From: DATGFK01 sp040007395
Lineage (GTDB): Bacteria; Chloroflexota; Anaerolineae; Aggregatilineales; UBA2796
Assembly (NCBI GenBank): GCA_040007395.1
Contig: JBDTVG010000225.1
Span: 1-51,012 of the forward strand
DNA: 51,012 nt
Reading direction: 5' to 3'
This document shows positions 9,481-19,289 of this stretch, in pieces (the first letter of the stretch is position 1; each line of letters starts with the position of its first letter). The translations under genes were made by a program, and so were the position numbers. The notes beneath the pieces are model-generated. The model searched no databases. It was not told the origin of the DNA and saw only the letters and a list, made by a program, of their open reading frames with translations.

Positions 9481-9996
9481 CTAGGTTGATAGAAGATCTA
9501 CTCCGGGTTTTTCTTCCCAGCGATGCCGTGATGTATTGTCCACAATCAATACACGGGGCAATGCCCGCAGCGCCGCCCGATCCATCAATTTGACGAGATT
9601 AGTCAGCGTGTCCAACAGAAAAGGCTTAATCAGGAATAGATCGCAGCCAACCTGAACCGCGCTGTTAATTGTCTCCGGGTCATCGTTAGCGCTGCACATC
9701 ACAATCGCAATTCCTTGATCGGCCTCGCGGATTTGGCGGGCAACTTCGAGGCCGCTAATGTCGGGCAGTTCAATATCGAGGAAAGCAAACGCGAACTTGA
9801 AGGGCTGCCATAGATTACAGGCTTCTATTCCCGACGAAGTCTCTACTACATCGAGTTTACCCATCTGCACTGCGATCTTCAGCAGCGAGCGGTTGCCTTC
9901 ATTATCATCCAAGATAAGGGCGCGACGTTCATAAGGCGGTACGGTGAGAGGGCCAGTGTTTGGCGATGAGTTTCGCACGCTCATACTTCCTTTCAT
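9481..9996 (-). CDS. Stand-alone response-regulator receiver-domain protein
   Basis: The protein holds one CheY-like receiver domain and no output domain. The acidic pair is in LILDDNEGN, the phosphoacceptor Asp is in FAFLDIELPDISG and the conserved Lys is in FLIKPF. Such single-domain regulators usually act as phosphorelay intermediates or through protein contacts. The first ATG at 9996 gives 171 residues. A second ATG at 9984 has AAAGGA just before it and may be the true start. No histidine kinase lies beside it, so its partner is unknown. Confidence 0.85.
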   Translation of the reverse strand: MKGSMSVRNSSPNTGPLTVPPYERRALILDDNEGNRSLLKIAVQMGKLDVVETSSGIEACNLWQPFKFAFAFLDIELPDISGLEVARQIREADQGIAIVMCSANDDPETINSAVQVGCDLFLIKPFLLDTLTNLVKLMDRAALRALPRVLIVDNTSRHRWEEKPGVDLLST

Positions 9997-10339
9997 GCTT
10001 TGACGATAAAGATAAATTCGGCTTTTTCACATTAATTGAAAATAAGAAAGGTTTAAGATTCTGTCATATAGTGATGAAGAGTCCGCTAAACTTTGCACAA
10101 AATTAACTAAACATATTTGGGTATGTATCGTTTATCTGCTACTTTTATAAGTAAGATTGACCGAGTTGAGCCTCAGCCCGCATAATCCAGCCCTATTTTA
10201 CAGCAGATTTGTATCATTCGGCATTAATAATCAGCGGTGATACAAAATCAGCCGTAATTCCACACTAAGTTTTCTAATATGCTATGATAAGTTCACATTC
10301 TATCACAAGGCTCTATCGTTCGAGTAATAGGGTTGAGAC
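9997..10339. other. Divergent AT-rich intergenic region
   Basis: This 343-bp gap separates the leftward receiver gene from the large rightward tubulin-like/AAA gene and should contain both promoters. It is distinctly AT-rich. No coding frame, terminator or clear operator was found. A TATGCTATGATAAG stretch near 10278 could contain a -10 box for the large gene. Confidence 0.3.
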
Positions 10340-13300
10340 ATGACCAACCAAATAGCAGCATCTGACCCTGTGCTTTCTCTGGTTCCCTTCGGCGGCTTTG
10401 GGCCGCGTGCCACGCCACTGGCGGGCGAATATCCGCTCGCGACTCTGTTTGTCGGTTTGGGACAGGTTGGTTGGCACGCTGTGTCGCTGATCTCGACCAT
10501 GTTGAACGCCAGCCTTCCGTCGAAAGATCTGGCGCAGGTGCAATATCTCGCCATTGCGCGGCGACCTCCGGTACTGCCCGAAGGTCGGCTTGGGCGGGAG
10601 AACTGCCTGCTGCTGAGTCTGGAAGAAACGAACTGGAGTCACATTCCGGGGCGCTATTCTGCGATGGGTGTAGCACGGTGGTGGCCCAAACCTCCACGCG
10701 ATCTTGCTGCCATGCCAGAAATGAACGAGATTCGAGCTTATGGGCGACTGCTGTTGTTCGACAACCCTATGCTGGTCAACGATACCCTAACTCAGCGCAC
10801 GACGGCGTTAGTCAACCACAGCGCCCGTCCGACAGGTGATGGTCGCCGCTTAATTGTGATTGTCGGGTCAATCGCGGAAGCCGAAGGCAGCGGATTGCTG
10901 TTCGATGTTGCATGGCTGCTGCGACTGCGTTTGCTTGAGTCGCCAACGCAGATTGTCGCTATGCTCACCACCGATACCGAAACGCTGGCTGATGATAAAC
11001 GAACATTGGCAGTCGCCAATGTCTACGCCACGCTCAAAGAACTAGACGCACTGATGGTCAATCCGGCGCAGTATCCGCTGGGCTTGCCCTTAACGCAAGG
11101 CACCGCCCGCCTCCAACCATCGGTTAATCAGCGTCCGCTTGATTATATTTTGCTGACGGGTGACGCTGCCAAACCGGAACCCACTGTTGTTCCGGCAGCG
11201 GCATTGGCAGAACTGGCGGCGACTTGGGTGATGACGTATGTAGGCGGCTCCGATAGCCCCGGCCCCGATCTTGCACCGTTAACACCACCCGGCAAAACCG
11301 AACGCTTCGATGGCTTTACGACTTTCAACGTCAGCAAAATTGGGCTGCCTGTGACAACGGCGATTGATCTGGTGGGTGGCAGTTTGAGTCAAGATATTCT
11401 CGCTGCCATGCTCGAAGTACGTCAGGAGCCTTCCACCGAACAGTGGAGTGAAACCACCTTAGCGGCGTTCAAGCAAACACTCGTCTATGATACGTTCTAC
11501 GAAGAACCCAAGATCCGAGATCGGATGAGCGAACTGCGCCGCAAGGCCACTAGCGAAGCGATCAGTGCCGAAGTCCGCGCCAAGCCGCAAGACTTCAGTA
11601 TGAAGGCATTGGCGGAGAGTATCGTTCGGCGGCTGGAACACGAAGACCGCACGGTTGAAATGATCGACGTGGGCCATACTGCAAAACGGCTGGAAACACT
11701 GCGAACCCGTGCCGAAGACACGCTTGATCAGTTGCAAGCACGACTTGCCAGCAACGTTAGCACATTGCCGACAACCCTGTCGTGCCAACAGGGCAATGGC
11801 TTGCAATGGACTTATGCGGCACTGACCCAACTCAGCAAGGTACTCAACGAGACGTTGAACAAATGCCGCGAACAATCCTCGATTGCTGAGGAAGTCTGGC
11901 AAGAGTCGCGCCGACAAGTGCAAACGATGGGTCGCGAACATGATGAAACCTACAGCGGCATTAAGCGTCGTGCACGGGGCAGCATTTCCAAAGATTTGCA
12001 AGAACTGGCGATTGCCTTTGATTACGTGACGACCTGCGCTGCTGAACGAATTCGCTGGTCTACTGAGGTCGTCGCATGGCAGAAGACTTGGGAATTGGTG
12101 GATCGCACCCTTGAAGAAGTCCGAGCCGGGTTAGCCCAGATCGAGCGTACCCATCAAGCAATTGACAGCTATATCTTTAACGCCCGCTTGGCGATGGATC
12201 TGGCGGCGCAGCGTCCGGCAGCATTCCCTGCGGGTGTGATTGTCGATTCGAACTGGTTTCAGGGCGGTGTCGCTGACGCACTTCAGCCGAATCTCTCGTC
12301 TAAAGAGGTGATCCTGCGTGTCTATCGGCAGTGGGCAGGCAATCTGCCGCACAGCGAACGCCGCGTTGATCGTTTTATACGCGATGTGCTTTCCGCCAGC
12401 CGCCAATTTTTGCTTGGCAAATTCCAGTTCGACTCCTTGCAGCGCTATATCTTGGGACATGCCGCGTCGTCTTTTGTGCAGCACGCGGTGGTAGATTTCC
12501 AAAAAGCCGCACTGCCACAAATGAGTCCAGCCCGCGAGACCAGTGGCTGGACAACCCACGAATGGTTGCGAGCCGTTCCGCAACTCGCCAAGCTACTGCC
12601 TTCGGCGGCAGGTAGCCCTTGGAAACGGCTGAATATCAATTCGCCGGACAGCGACGAAATGACCATGATCCGCTTTACCCACAACGTTTCTGCCGAAATG
12701 ATCGCGATGTTGCGGGGGCCGTACCGCCGTGCCTATGACCGCATCGCGGCAGATGGGGTGCCGCTGCATATTGACCGCCGTTGGGAGTCGACCCTTGCCG
12801 ATCTGGTGCGTAACACCGCGCAAGCCGAAATCTCGCAGTTGTGGGAAGCCACACTGGAAGCTGCGGCGGGGGGGCATATTGCCATCCGTGAGCCGTTGTA
12901 TGCGCTAGTACGCACCCTAGCCGTCGCAATGGGTGTAGATCCCACTACTGTCCAACGCATCCCGACTCCGGCTACCGATTTTTCCTTGACAATTTATCCG
13001 CTGCCGACTTATCGACTGCGGCTGCCGCCCGCCCAATGCCCAATCGTCTTCTGTTTCAGCAACAGGCGACCCCGTGAGTTAGGTCAAGAAATCTATCAGG
13101 CGGTGAGCAATCTTGGTCTCGCCGAACCATTCCTGTTCATTGTCAATCTCAATGGACGTAAGGATATGGATGTGGTCGTCGAAGCACTCAGTAACGAATC
13201 TTACAACGTGGTCATTCTAGATGAAGCACGATTCAAACGGGTGGTTAGCTCACGCAATCCGCTAAGTGCGCTCGGTGAGATTGTCCTGACCGATGTTGAC

Positions 13301-14422
13301 CTGACACTAGTCTCGCCCTTCTACACCAAAGCGCCTGTCCCGGAGCGCATGTTTTACGGGCGCGAACGCGAGATCAAAGACGTGCGCCGCAAGATCAAGA
13401 CACACAGCGTGGCGCTAATCGGGGGGCGGCGTATCGGTAAAACCTCGACCTTACAGCAAATCGAACGGGTGCTGCGTGCGCCCGATTCCGGCTATCAGGT
13501 ATACTATCTGGACTGCCACAACGCGATGCAATACGCGCATTTCTTCAACAGTATTGCGCGGCGCTGGGGTATCCAGCATCCTTCGCCTGACCCAACCTCT
13601 TTTGAAGATATTGTGACCGTAATCCGCAAGCGCCACCCGGATCAAACCATTGTTTTTCTGTTCGACGAAGTAGACCGCTTGCTGACAATGGATATGGAGC
13701 AGCAGCAGAGCGAACTGCTATTCCGCACCTTCCGGGCGCTCTCCAACGAGGGGAAGGCGCACTTCATCTTTAGCGGCGAACGCTGGCTGGCCCGTGCGAT
13801 GGAAAATAGCTATTCGGCACTGTTCAATTTTGCTTTGCCTGTGCGCCTGCAACCGTTGGATAAAGATGTGGTTGAGCGACTCGTCACGGAACCGTTCGAG
13901 ATGATGAACATTTGGCTGGAAGATGGCCCTTCCCTGATCAATCGTATCTATGAAATTTCGGCGGGGCATCCCAACATTGTACAGATGATCTGTCAGGAAA
14001 TCGTCGTTGCGATGGATGCAGATCGCGCCAATGTTGGCTTGATGAATGCGGGCCACTTTGAACGGGCGCTTGATCAACATTCGCTGCAAGAAGACATCGT
14101 GCATACCATCTGGGGTCAGATGAGCGATATTGCTCGGTTGATCACGTTGCTGTGGCCTGAAGATGAACGCAGTTTGTCGCTTGACCAGATTCAGGGAAAG
14201 ATTCGTGCGATAGGTCTGCCCAACTTTCAGATCCGCGACCTACAAGAAGCCATGAAAGATCTTGAACTATACTGCTTTGTCACACCCAAAGGCCGCGAAT
14301 ATGAACTTGTACCGGTGGCATTCCCAGCACTACTGGATTATATGACCGTTAAGCAGATGGAGATTACGGCGACAATCGAGAGCATCCAGACGAAAGCGAA
14401 AAAAGAATTATTTAGCCGATAA
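10340..14422 (+). CDS. Tubulin-like domain protein fused to a C-terminal AAA/STAND-type ATPase
   Basis: This 1360-residue protein has three parts. Residues about 30-300 resemble the bacterial tubulin-like family (Pfam Tubulin_2): a GLGQVGWHAV glycine loop near 37-46, then a strand and VGSIAEAEGSGLLFDVAWL near 176-194, where family members have a GGTGSG loop. Residues about 370-950 are long, helical and unassigned. From about 1000 comes an AAA ATPase: FYGREREIKD, Walker A GGRRIGKTS near 1028 and Walker B IVFLFDEVDRL near 1104. A winged-helix-like tail may follow. It is probably a large cytoplasmic NTPase for assembly or membrane-associated organisation. The glycine loop is degenerate (AEAEGSG), so tubulin-type GTP binding may be weak or lost. 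A terminator follows. Confidence 0.75.
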   Translation: MTNQIAASDPVLSLVPFGGFGPRATPLAGEYPLATLFVGLGQVGWHAVSLISTMLNASLPSKDLAQVQYLAIARRPPVLPEGRLGRENCLLLSLEETNWSHIPGRYSAMGVARWWPKPPRDLAAMPEMNEIRAYGRLLLFDNPMLVNDTLTQRTTALVNHSARPTGDGRRLIVIVGSIAEAEGSGLLFDVAWLLRLRLLESPTQIVAMLTTDTETLADDKRTLAVANVYATLKELDALMVNPAQYPLGLPLTQGTARLQPSVNQRPLDYILLTGDAAKPEPTVVPAAALAELAATWVMTYVGGSDSPGPDLAPLTPPGKTERFDGFTTFNVSKIGLPVTTAIDLVGGSLSQDILAAMLEVRQEPSTEQWSETTLAAFKQTLVYDTFYEEPKIRDRMSELRRKATSEAISAEVRAKPQDFSMKALAESIVRRLEHEDRTVEMIDVGHTAKRLETLRTRAEDTLDQLQARLASNVSTLPTTLSCQQGNGLQWTYAALTQLSKVLNETLNKCREQSSIAEEVWQESRRQVQTMGREHDETYSGIKRRARGSISKDLQELAIAFDYVTTCAAERIRWSTEVVAWQKTWELVDRTLEEVRAGLAQIERTHQAIDSYIFNARLAMDLAAQRPAAFPAGVIVDSNWFQGGVADALQPNLSSKEVILRVYRQWAGNLPHSERRVDRFIRDVLSASRQFLLGKFQFDSLQRYILGHAASSFVQHAVVDFQKAALPQMSPARETSGWTTHEWLRAVPQLAKLLPSAAGSPWKRLNINSPDSDEMTMIRFTHNVSAEMIAMLRGPYRRAYDRIAADGVPLHIDRRWESTLADLVRNTAQAEISQLWEATLEAAAGGHIAIREPLYALVRTLAVAMGVDPTTVQRIPTPATDFSLTIYPLPTYRLRLPPAQCPIVFCFSNRRPRELGQEIYQAVSNLGLAEPFLFIVNLNGRKDMDVVVEALSNESYNVVILDEARFKRVVSSRNPLSALGEIVLTDVDLTLVSPFYTKAPVPERMFYGREREIKDVRRKIKTHSVALIGGRRIGKTSTLQQIERVLRAPDSGYQVYYLDCHNAMQYAHFFNSIARRWGIQHPSPDPTSFEDIVTVIRKRHPDQTIVFLFDEVDRLLTMDMEQQQSELLFRTFRALSNEGKAHFIFSGERWLARAMENSYSALFNFALPVRLQPLDKDVVERLVTEPFEMMNIWLEDGPSLINRIYEISAGHPNIVQMICQEIVVAMDADRANVGLMNAGHFERALDQHSLQEDIVHTIWGQMSDIARLITLLWPEDERSLSLDQIQGKIRAIGLPNFQIRDLQEAMKDLELYCFVTPKGREYELVPVAFPALLDYMTVKQMEITATIESIQTKAKKELFSR

Positions 14423-14433
14423 GTTCGATAAAG

Positions 14434-14477
14434 CGTTATCAAGCTGAATTTTAAATAGTTGATAACGGGGCTTTTTT
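14434..14477 (+). terminator. Terminator after the tubulin-like/AAA gene
   Basis: CGTTATCAA (14434-14442) pairs with TTGATAACG (14459-14467). AAAGC and GCTTT can extend the stem past a GGG bulge, and a run of six T follows. It is 11 bp after the stop codon. Confidence 0.75.
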
Positions 14478-14521
14478 GGCTTACACTTTAATAGAATATT
14501 TGAGCGAATGAGGTAACCCTA

Positions 14522-15445
14522 ATGTTGAGGTTGCTGGAGCCGCGTTTCCCTTGGCTAAGTCTGAAACATCCCCTCGTTATCCATGAGTCGAACCGGATCA
14601 ATCACGAACTGCCTAAGCTTATCCGCAAACTAACGGACTTTTGGACGATGCTTGGTTATGCAGCAATGCTGCATGGTTTAATTTTTGTGCTATCGCTCAC
14701 TATACCTCAACATAACTTTGTTGGCCTATCCAGCCTATTCATACCGTTTTTGAGTCCTTTTGGCACGCCCATCGCCGCTGGAATGCTGCACTCAATCCTC
14801 TATTGGCTCATGTTGATCGGTGTATGCAATTACACTGTGTTTTTGGTTGGCACAGATGTCCAGAGCAATGCTTGGGTTATCCTGCGTACTACCCCTTTTC
14901 CTACCACATATATTCTGGCATCCAAGTTAGTCGCCGTATTCTATACTTGGAGTAAAGTCCTGCGTTCTTTATTGATTGTGCGATTGGTCATCCTAATCGT
15001 CATCCCACTCGGCCTTCTTTTAGAACGAGGTCGCGAAGGTGGAGCGCTGGTCAGCTTCAATCTGATTGGAGCCGGGGTTTTTCTGGCACAGCCGGTTGTC
15101 GATGCACTGCTGATCGCCAGCTTGAGTACAGTTGCTGCGCTGCTTATCCCAGTAGCGCCTTGGTCAAAAGCGGCTGCTTACGGCTTAATCGCAGTCGTAT
15201 ATGGGGGGTTGGGTCTGCTAGGCAGTTTGTGGCTGATTTTCAAGTCACCGATGGGCACATTAGGCGGACTCATGGCTCCATTGAGTCATTGGGAACCGTT
15301 GGCTGCTACCGTGATCAAGCCACTCTCTACAAATGAGTTTGTGCAGCGTACTGTGGCTTCACTCGTTATTTATCTAGTTTTACCGCTCGTATTGAGTGCG
15401 ATCAGCCTTTGCGTGGCGCAGCGTTTGTCGCAGCGCAGAAATTAG
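14522..15445 (+). CDS. ABC-2-like multi-pass membrane protein
   Basis: The 307-residue protein has about six hydrophobic segments (near residues 45-65, 78-100, 140-160, 175-205, 215-240 and 282-300). The stretch WVILRTTPFPTTYILASKL resembles the coupling region of ABC-2-type exporter permeases, which typically have an 'ILRTTPL...ILxGK' segment. No ATPase gene is next to it, so any partner must be encoded elsewhere. It overlaps the convergent MarR gene at their stop codons. Permease assignment is by resemblance only; it could be an unrelated membrane protein. Confidence 0.65.
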   Translation: MLRLLEPRFPWLSLKHPLVIHESNRINHELPKLIRKLTDFWTMLGYAAMLHGLIFVLSLTIPQHNFVGLSSLFIPFLSPFGTPIAAGMLHSILYWLMLIGVCNYTVFLVGTDVQSNAWVILRTTPFPTTYILASKLVAVFYTWSKVLRSLLIVRLVILIVIPLGLLLERGREGGALVSFNLIGAGVFLAQPVVDALLIASLSTVAALLIPVAPWSKAAAYGLIAVVYGGLGLLGSLWLIFKSPMGTLGGLMAPLSHWEPLAATVIKPLSTNEFVQRTVASLVIYLVLPLVLSAISLCVAQRLSQRRN

Positions 15446-15867
15446 CCGACTTCGACGCGGATCAGGTCGTGTAGGAGCTTGTTCAGCAGTTCCTGCTGCT
15501 CCTCGGTGAGTCCACTAAAAGCTTTCTGGATCGCTTTGGCGTGGCAAGGTGCGGCGACTTCAATCAAGGCGCGACCTTCGTCGGTGAGTTCGGCAAAGAG
15601 CATCCGCCGATCTTCGGGGTGGTCGACTCGCTGGACAAGATGATCTTCTTGTAAACGGTCAATGAGTCCTGTGATATTGGATCGCACACAGCCAAGTCGA
15701 TCCACCAAAACGCTAAATGGCAACCGTCCACCTGACTGTGCCAGCGCATTCAGGATATTGTACTTGGCAAGCGAAAGGCCATGTTCCTTGAGAGCCTCTT
15801 CGCTTTCATGGGTAACAAAATGCTGAGTGTGTGTCAGCAGTTTGGTGAGTTCGTGGAGTTCAATCAT
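15442..15867 (-). CDS. MarR-family transcriptional regulator
   Basis: At 141 residues this is a normal-length MarR regulator. A dimerisation helix is followed by the winged helix-turn-helix: LAKYNILNALAQSGG, then VDRLGCVRSNITGLIDRL as the recognition region and the wing DHPEDRRMLFAELTDEG. MarR proteins bind palindromic operators as dimers and are usually released by small ligands or oxidation. Its stop codon overlaps that of the convergent membrane-protein gene. The region upstream (near 15958-15982) contains TATCG-6-CGATA, which may be a self-operator. Confidence 0.93.
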   Translation of the reverse strand: MIELHELTKLLTHTQHFVTHESEEALKEHGLSLAKYNILNALAQSGGRLPFSVLVDRLGCVRSNITGLIDRLQEDHLVQRVDHPEDRRMLFAELTDEGRALIEVAAPCHAKAIQKAFSGLTEEQQELLNKLLHDLIRVEVG

Positions 15868-16398
15868 TCTTCAATCCATCTCGTGCGGAATCGCACGCTT
15901 TGAAGCGGGCGGGGAGGCACAGTTTTCACAAGATTACCTGTTTGACACGCTTTGTGCAATATCGTATGCTCGATACTATGAAACAGATGATCGTTGCGAA
16001 ACTGAAATTAATCAGACCCACGAAAGGGAGTCAAGCACCTGAGCAATGGCCTCCAAGGGAAACGCACTGAAGCAACCATGCAAGCGATGCTGGATCGGTC
16101 ACCGCCAGCCTACTACTATTCTATGTATTGGCGTTTATTCATCTTGCTTCTACACTACCTCATCTCATCCGTTACTCAAGCGAAAGTCCTGTATGTATAA
16201 CTCCAAGTGGCGACAAGATTATTGGCAAAGCCTCTGGATTGCGTAACGATCTCAGAAAATTAGACTGGTTACCGCCCGATGGAACATCTATCGCAGTTGT
16301 TTTTGCAGACAATACATGGTCCTGTGAGCTATCAAATTTGCATTCAAAAGTGGATGAACAAGGCCAAACACACTCCTCGCCAGTGCTGCAACACCGGA
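15868..16398. other. Intergenic region with possible gene remnants
   Basis: About 530 bp lack a convincing gene. A small dyad TATCG-6-CGATA near 15962 may be a MarR operator. At 16078-16197 a 39-residue frame has a hydrophobic stretch (RLFILLLHYLISSV). In the next frame a longer rightward frame (16128-16532) has a plausible segment (TPSGDKIIGKASGLRNDL) but runs antisense into the real gene at 16399. Together they could be a frameshifted remnant of one membrane-protein gene. I see no terminator. Confidence 0.3.
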
Positions 16399-16776
16399 TT
16401 ATTTCTCGGCAAGGTGGCAGGCTGCATCGCCCTCTGCGATGGATGACCAATAACCATTCTGCTTGGTGTAGCACGAACAGAAATGTGGTGAGGCGGCTTT
16501 ACCTTGCCAGAGAAGAAAACGCCCATCAATAATGGTACATGTTGCGCCATTAGTAGCGGCTGTCACACGCTGCGAATTCGAGATCCCAATACCGCGTGCG
16601 TTGATGTCCTGAATAAGCCACACCCGAAAGGCATCTTCGGGAATGTCACTGTGCGTCAAGACAATTTCCTTCTGGACTGCCAATACAAAAGCCAGACAGG
16701 GTGTGAGCAAAAGGGTAAACCACAAGATCAGCAAAATGCCACAGCCTGTCCGTCGCAAGACTTGTCCGATTTTCAA
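16399..16776 (-). CDS. Small membrane-anchored protein, conserved-looking
   Basis: The 125-residue protein has one strong N-terminal hydrophobic segment (residues about 11-34) preceded by Arg and Lys, so it is probably anchored or secreted. The rest is a small domain containing PEDAFRVWLIQDINARGIGI and several Cys residues (CSCY among them). I do not recognise the family but the composition is that of a real extracytoplasmic domain. It is transcribed leftward, opposite the dynamin gene that begins 147 bp away. The longer overlapping frames on the other strand look like shadows. Confidence 0.6.
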   Translation of the reverse strand: MKIGQVLRRTGCGILLILWFTLLLTPCLAFVLAVQKEIVLTHSDIPEDAFRVWLIQDINARGIGISNSQRVTAATNGATCTIIDGRFLLWQGKAASPHFCSCYTKQNGYWSSIAEGDAACHLAEK

Positions 16777-16922
16777 ATTTCCCCCGTATCCACATTTATA
16801 CGAAAATCTATTGTCTGTGCTCTATTATAATAAAGGTGATCACCGTTCGTCATGCTACACAGATCGCGTTATGCTTGGCAGTACACCAATATCGGCTCAT
16901 TATCCAAAGTGGACATTGATCT

Positions 16923-18725
16923 TTGATTAACGCTAAACCAAGTCTGCTGACCCGTTACGAGAGTTTACGCCGCATGGAATTCGAGCAGTTGACTGCACTG
17001 CTGGATACTTTGGGCAAGATCGACGGTTTGCCTGCCGACCAGATGGATCAAGCCCGCGATGCGTTGTTCCACGCCGATCACCCATATTTGCTAGTATTGG
17101 TTGGTGCATTCAACACAGGCAAATCCAGCCTGATTAATGCGTTGATCGGTGAGAAGGTGTTGGAAGTCGGTGCTACACCGACCACTAGCAAGATCGCAAT
17201 TTTGCGGTATGGCCCCGCCTTAGACCGGTTGCAATCGGGCGAAGTCGAGACGATCTTTTACCCTGCACCACTGCTGCAAGAGGTCAGTCTGGTAGATACC
17301 CCCGGCCTCGATTCAGTGTTCAAACTCCACGATGAGATTACGGGACGCTTCCTACATCGCGCCGATATTGTACTTCTGGTCATGCTGGCGACCCAAGCTA
17401 TGTCTGCCAGTACCGTTGAATATCTACAATCGCTGCGGGCTTACGGCAAGCGTGTGATCGTGGTCGTTAATCAGGTGGATACGCTGGAACCTGACGAACA
17501 AAAGACCATGCGCGACTTTGTAACCGACCAAAGCAAGCAAAATCTCGGTTTTGCGCCGCAGGTCTGGCTGTTGTCGTCACGACAAGCAACTGAAGCACAG
17601 CAGGTTACGCCGCGAGACGAAGCGTTATGGAAGGCCAGCGGCTTTGACCAGTTGGAAAAGTTCATCGAAGACGCGCTGAGTGATGCAGCGCGGGTGCGTC
17701 AAAAGCTCGAAACGCCATTGCAAATCTCGCGCAATGTAATCACGGTAGCGCGAGGGTTAGTACGTGAACAGCAAAACGCCCTTGCCGACTATCGACGCTC
17801 GGTGCAAAACGTTAAGGGTCAAATGGAAACGGCAACCAACGAGCAAAAAGTCGCTTTGCAAGAGACATTGGATCAGGTCAACAAGACGTTTGCCGAGTCG
17901 ATCCGACGGGGGCGCGAAGCTCTGCAAGAGATGTTCCAACTTTCGCGGGCGCTGGCTATGGTGGCAGCAGGCGTGATGGAGTTTCTAGGCTTGGCAGGTA
18001 TTGTGCGGCGGCTAGGTGCGAATACGCCTGCGCGGGCAGCCTTCGAGTCGCACAAAGTCAACGAACCACTGGACGAACTGCCCGCCGTCATTGACCGTCT
18101 AGGCCCGCGTCTTGAAGGCCGTGACGTGAAAGATATTGATGATCTGATCGCCTATACGCGCCGCGAGATCGAACGGCTGCCCGAAGCGCTGCAAACCAAA
18201 ATCGTCGGCAAACTCGAAGCGCCTGCTGTCTATGACCGCTCGATTATGCGTGGCGCACGCGAGGATACGCTGGTAATCCTCGACAAAGCGCGTAATATTG
18301 AGTTTAAACGGATCGATCAAGCGATCCGTAATTGGTTGATTCTGGTCGGCGCGTATCAAGGCATCATTCTGATCGCAGGTATGATCGCGGCGCTAGCGAA
18401 TAATGGTAATTGGCTGCTGTTGTTGGCTATTGTGGTTATTCTGGGGCTGGTCGGCGTGGGGCTGATCCCGCTGCGGGGCAGACTCATGGAACAAGCCTAT
18501 GGTCGCCGGATGCTTGGCTTCGAGGACGAACTGGAACAGGCGATTGACCGTGCCGCGCAGCAGCAGATCGCAACGGGAACGCGCTTGCGTAATGATGCGG
18601 TAGGGCCGTTCATGCGCCTTGTTGAGACGCAGTTCGCACAGGTCGATCAGCTTAAAGCCGATCTCGAAATCCACGAGCAAAAACTCGTTGATCTGGAAAA
18701 AGAGTTGGGTAACTTGCGCGACTAG
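16923..18725 (+). CDS. Dynamin-family GTPase (first of a pair)
   Basis: Bacterial dynamin-like proteins remodel or fuse membranes using GTP. The 600-residue protein has the G1 loop GAFNTGKSS (residues 61-69), a G2-like Thr in TPTTSK, G3 DTPG (about 125-128) and G4 NQVD (about 182-185). Long helices follow the GTPase domain (about 280-345, 380-470). Two hydrophobic segments (about 475-515) form a membrane paddle and a coiled coil closes the protein. Start is TTG 16923, because an in-frame TGA lies just upstream; ATG 16974 is an alternative that would still precede the G1 loop. It is followed after a small gene by a second dynamin at 19290. Confidence 0.92.
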   Translation: MINAKPSLLTRYESLRRMEFEQLTALLDTLGKIDGLPADQMDQARDALFHADHPYLLVLVGAFNTGKSSLINALIGEKVLEVGATPTTSKIAILRYGPALDRLQSGEVETIFYPAPLLQEVSLVDTPGLDSVFKLHDEITGRFLHRADIVLLVMLATQAMSASTVEYLQSLRAYGKRVIVVVNQVDTLEPDEQKTMRDFVTDQSKQNLGFAPQVWLLSSRQATEAQQVTPRDEALWKASGFDQLEKFIEDALSDAARVRQKLETPLQISRNVITVARGLVREQQNALADYRRSVQNVKGQMETATNEQKVALQETLDQVNKTFAESIRRGREALQEMFQLSRALAMVAAGVMEFLGLAGIVRRLGANTPARAAFESHKVNEPLDELPAVIDRLGPRLEGRDVKDIDDLIAYTRREIERLPEALQTKIVGKLEAPAVYDRSIMRGAREDTLVILDKARNIEFKRIDQAIRNWLILVGAYQGIILIAGMIAALANNGNWLLLLAIVVILGLVGVGLIPLRGRLMEQAYGRRMLGFEDELEQAIDRAAQQQIATGTRLRNDAVGPFMRLVETQFAQVDQLKADLEIHEQKLVDLEKELGNLRD

Positions 18726-18758
18726 CAACCGAAGGTGTACGTTCCCAAGAGGCAACTA

Positions 18759-19157
18759 ATGTCCAGAGACTATCATCTGATGTGTTTAGATTGTCGAATT
18801 TACCTTTATATGGGAAAAATTTATTCCATGGATGATAATGGACATCTTTTAGAAGATGTCACTTTTGATGGTGTTTTTGATGACGATGAGCGTAAGTGGC
18901 ATAAGCGAGATATTTACTTTGGCAAAGTGATGGAAAAGTTTTTAATAGCGCATCGAAATCATGAATTACGGTTTGTCCCAGAAGGAGTTGATGAGTTGTT
19001 AGAAAATAAACTGGGATTTATCAGTAATGTAGAAAGTAACGATGTTCTAAAAAACAAAATTGTTCCCGAAGTTAATTGGGGAAAAGAAAAAGAAGACTGG
19101 GAACAAAAGTTAAGTAAATCTCGCAATGATGCCCAAATTAATGGTTCCATGGGTTAG
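18759..19157 (+). CDS. Small AT-rich protein of unknown function between the two dynamin genes
   Basis: From ATG 18759 (AAGAGG six bases upstream) this encodes 132 residues; an in-frame GTG at 18735 is less likely. The sequence is polar and charged, with MCLDCRIYLYMGK near the start and no membrane segment. I do not recognise a family. Codon use is visibly richer in A and T than in both flanking dynamin genes, which suggests recent arrival or a different expression history. It lies 33 bp after the first dynamin gene and 132 bp before the second, in the same direction. Confidence 0.65.
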   Translation: MSRDYHLMCLDCRIYLYMGKIYSMDDNGHLLEDVTFDGVFDDDERKWHKRDIYFGKVMEKFLIAHRNHELRFVPEGVDELLENKLGFISNVESNDVLKNKIVPEVNWGKEKEDWEQKLSKSRNDAQINGSMG

Positions 19158-19289
19158 TAGATGAAGAAACTATCTACGTTGTGATGACGTAAAATTGATC
19201 GTAATGTATTGGTAGTTAGGTTCGTTCTATAAAAGTTATCCTTTCCACCCCAATTTTGAACGGGCTGCGAAGGATCAAGGAGTATTGGT

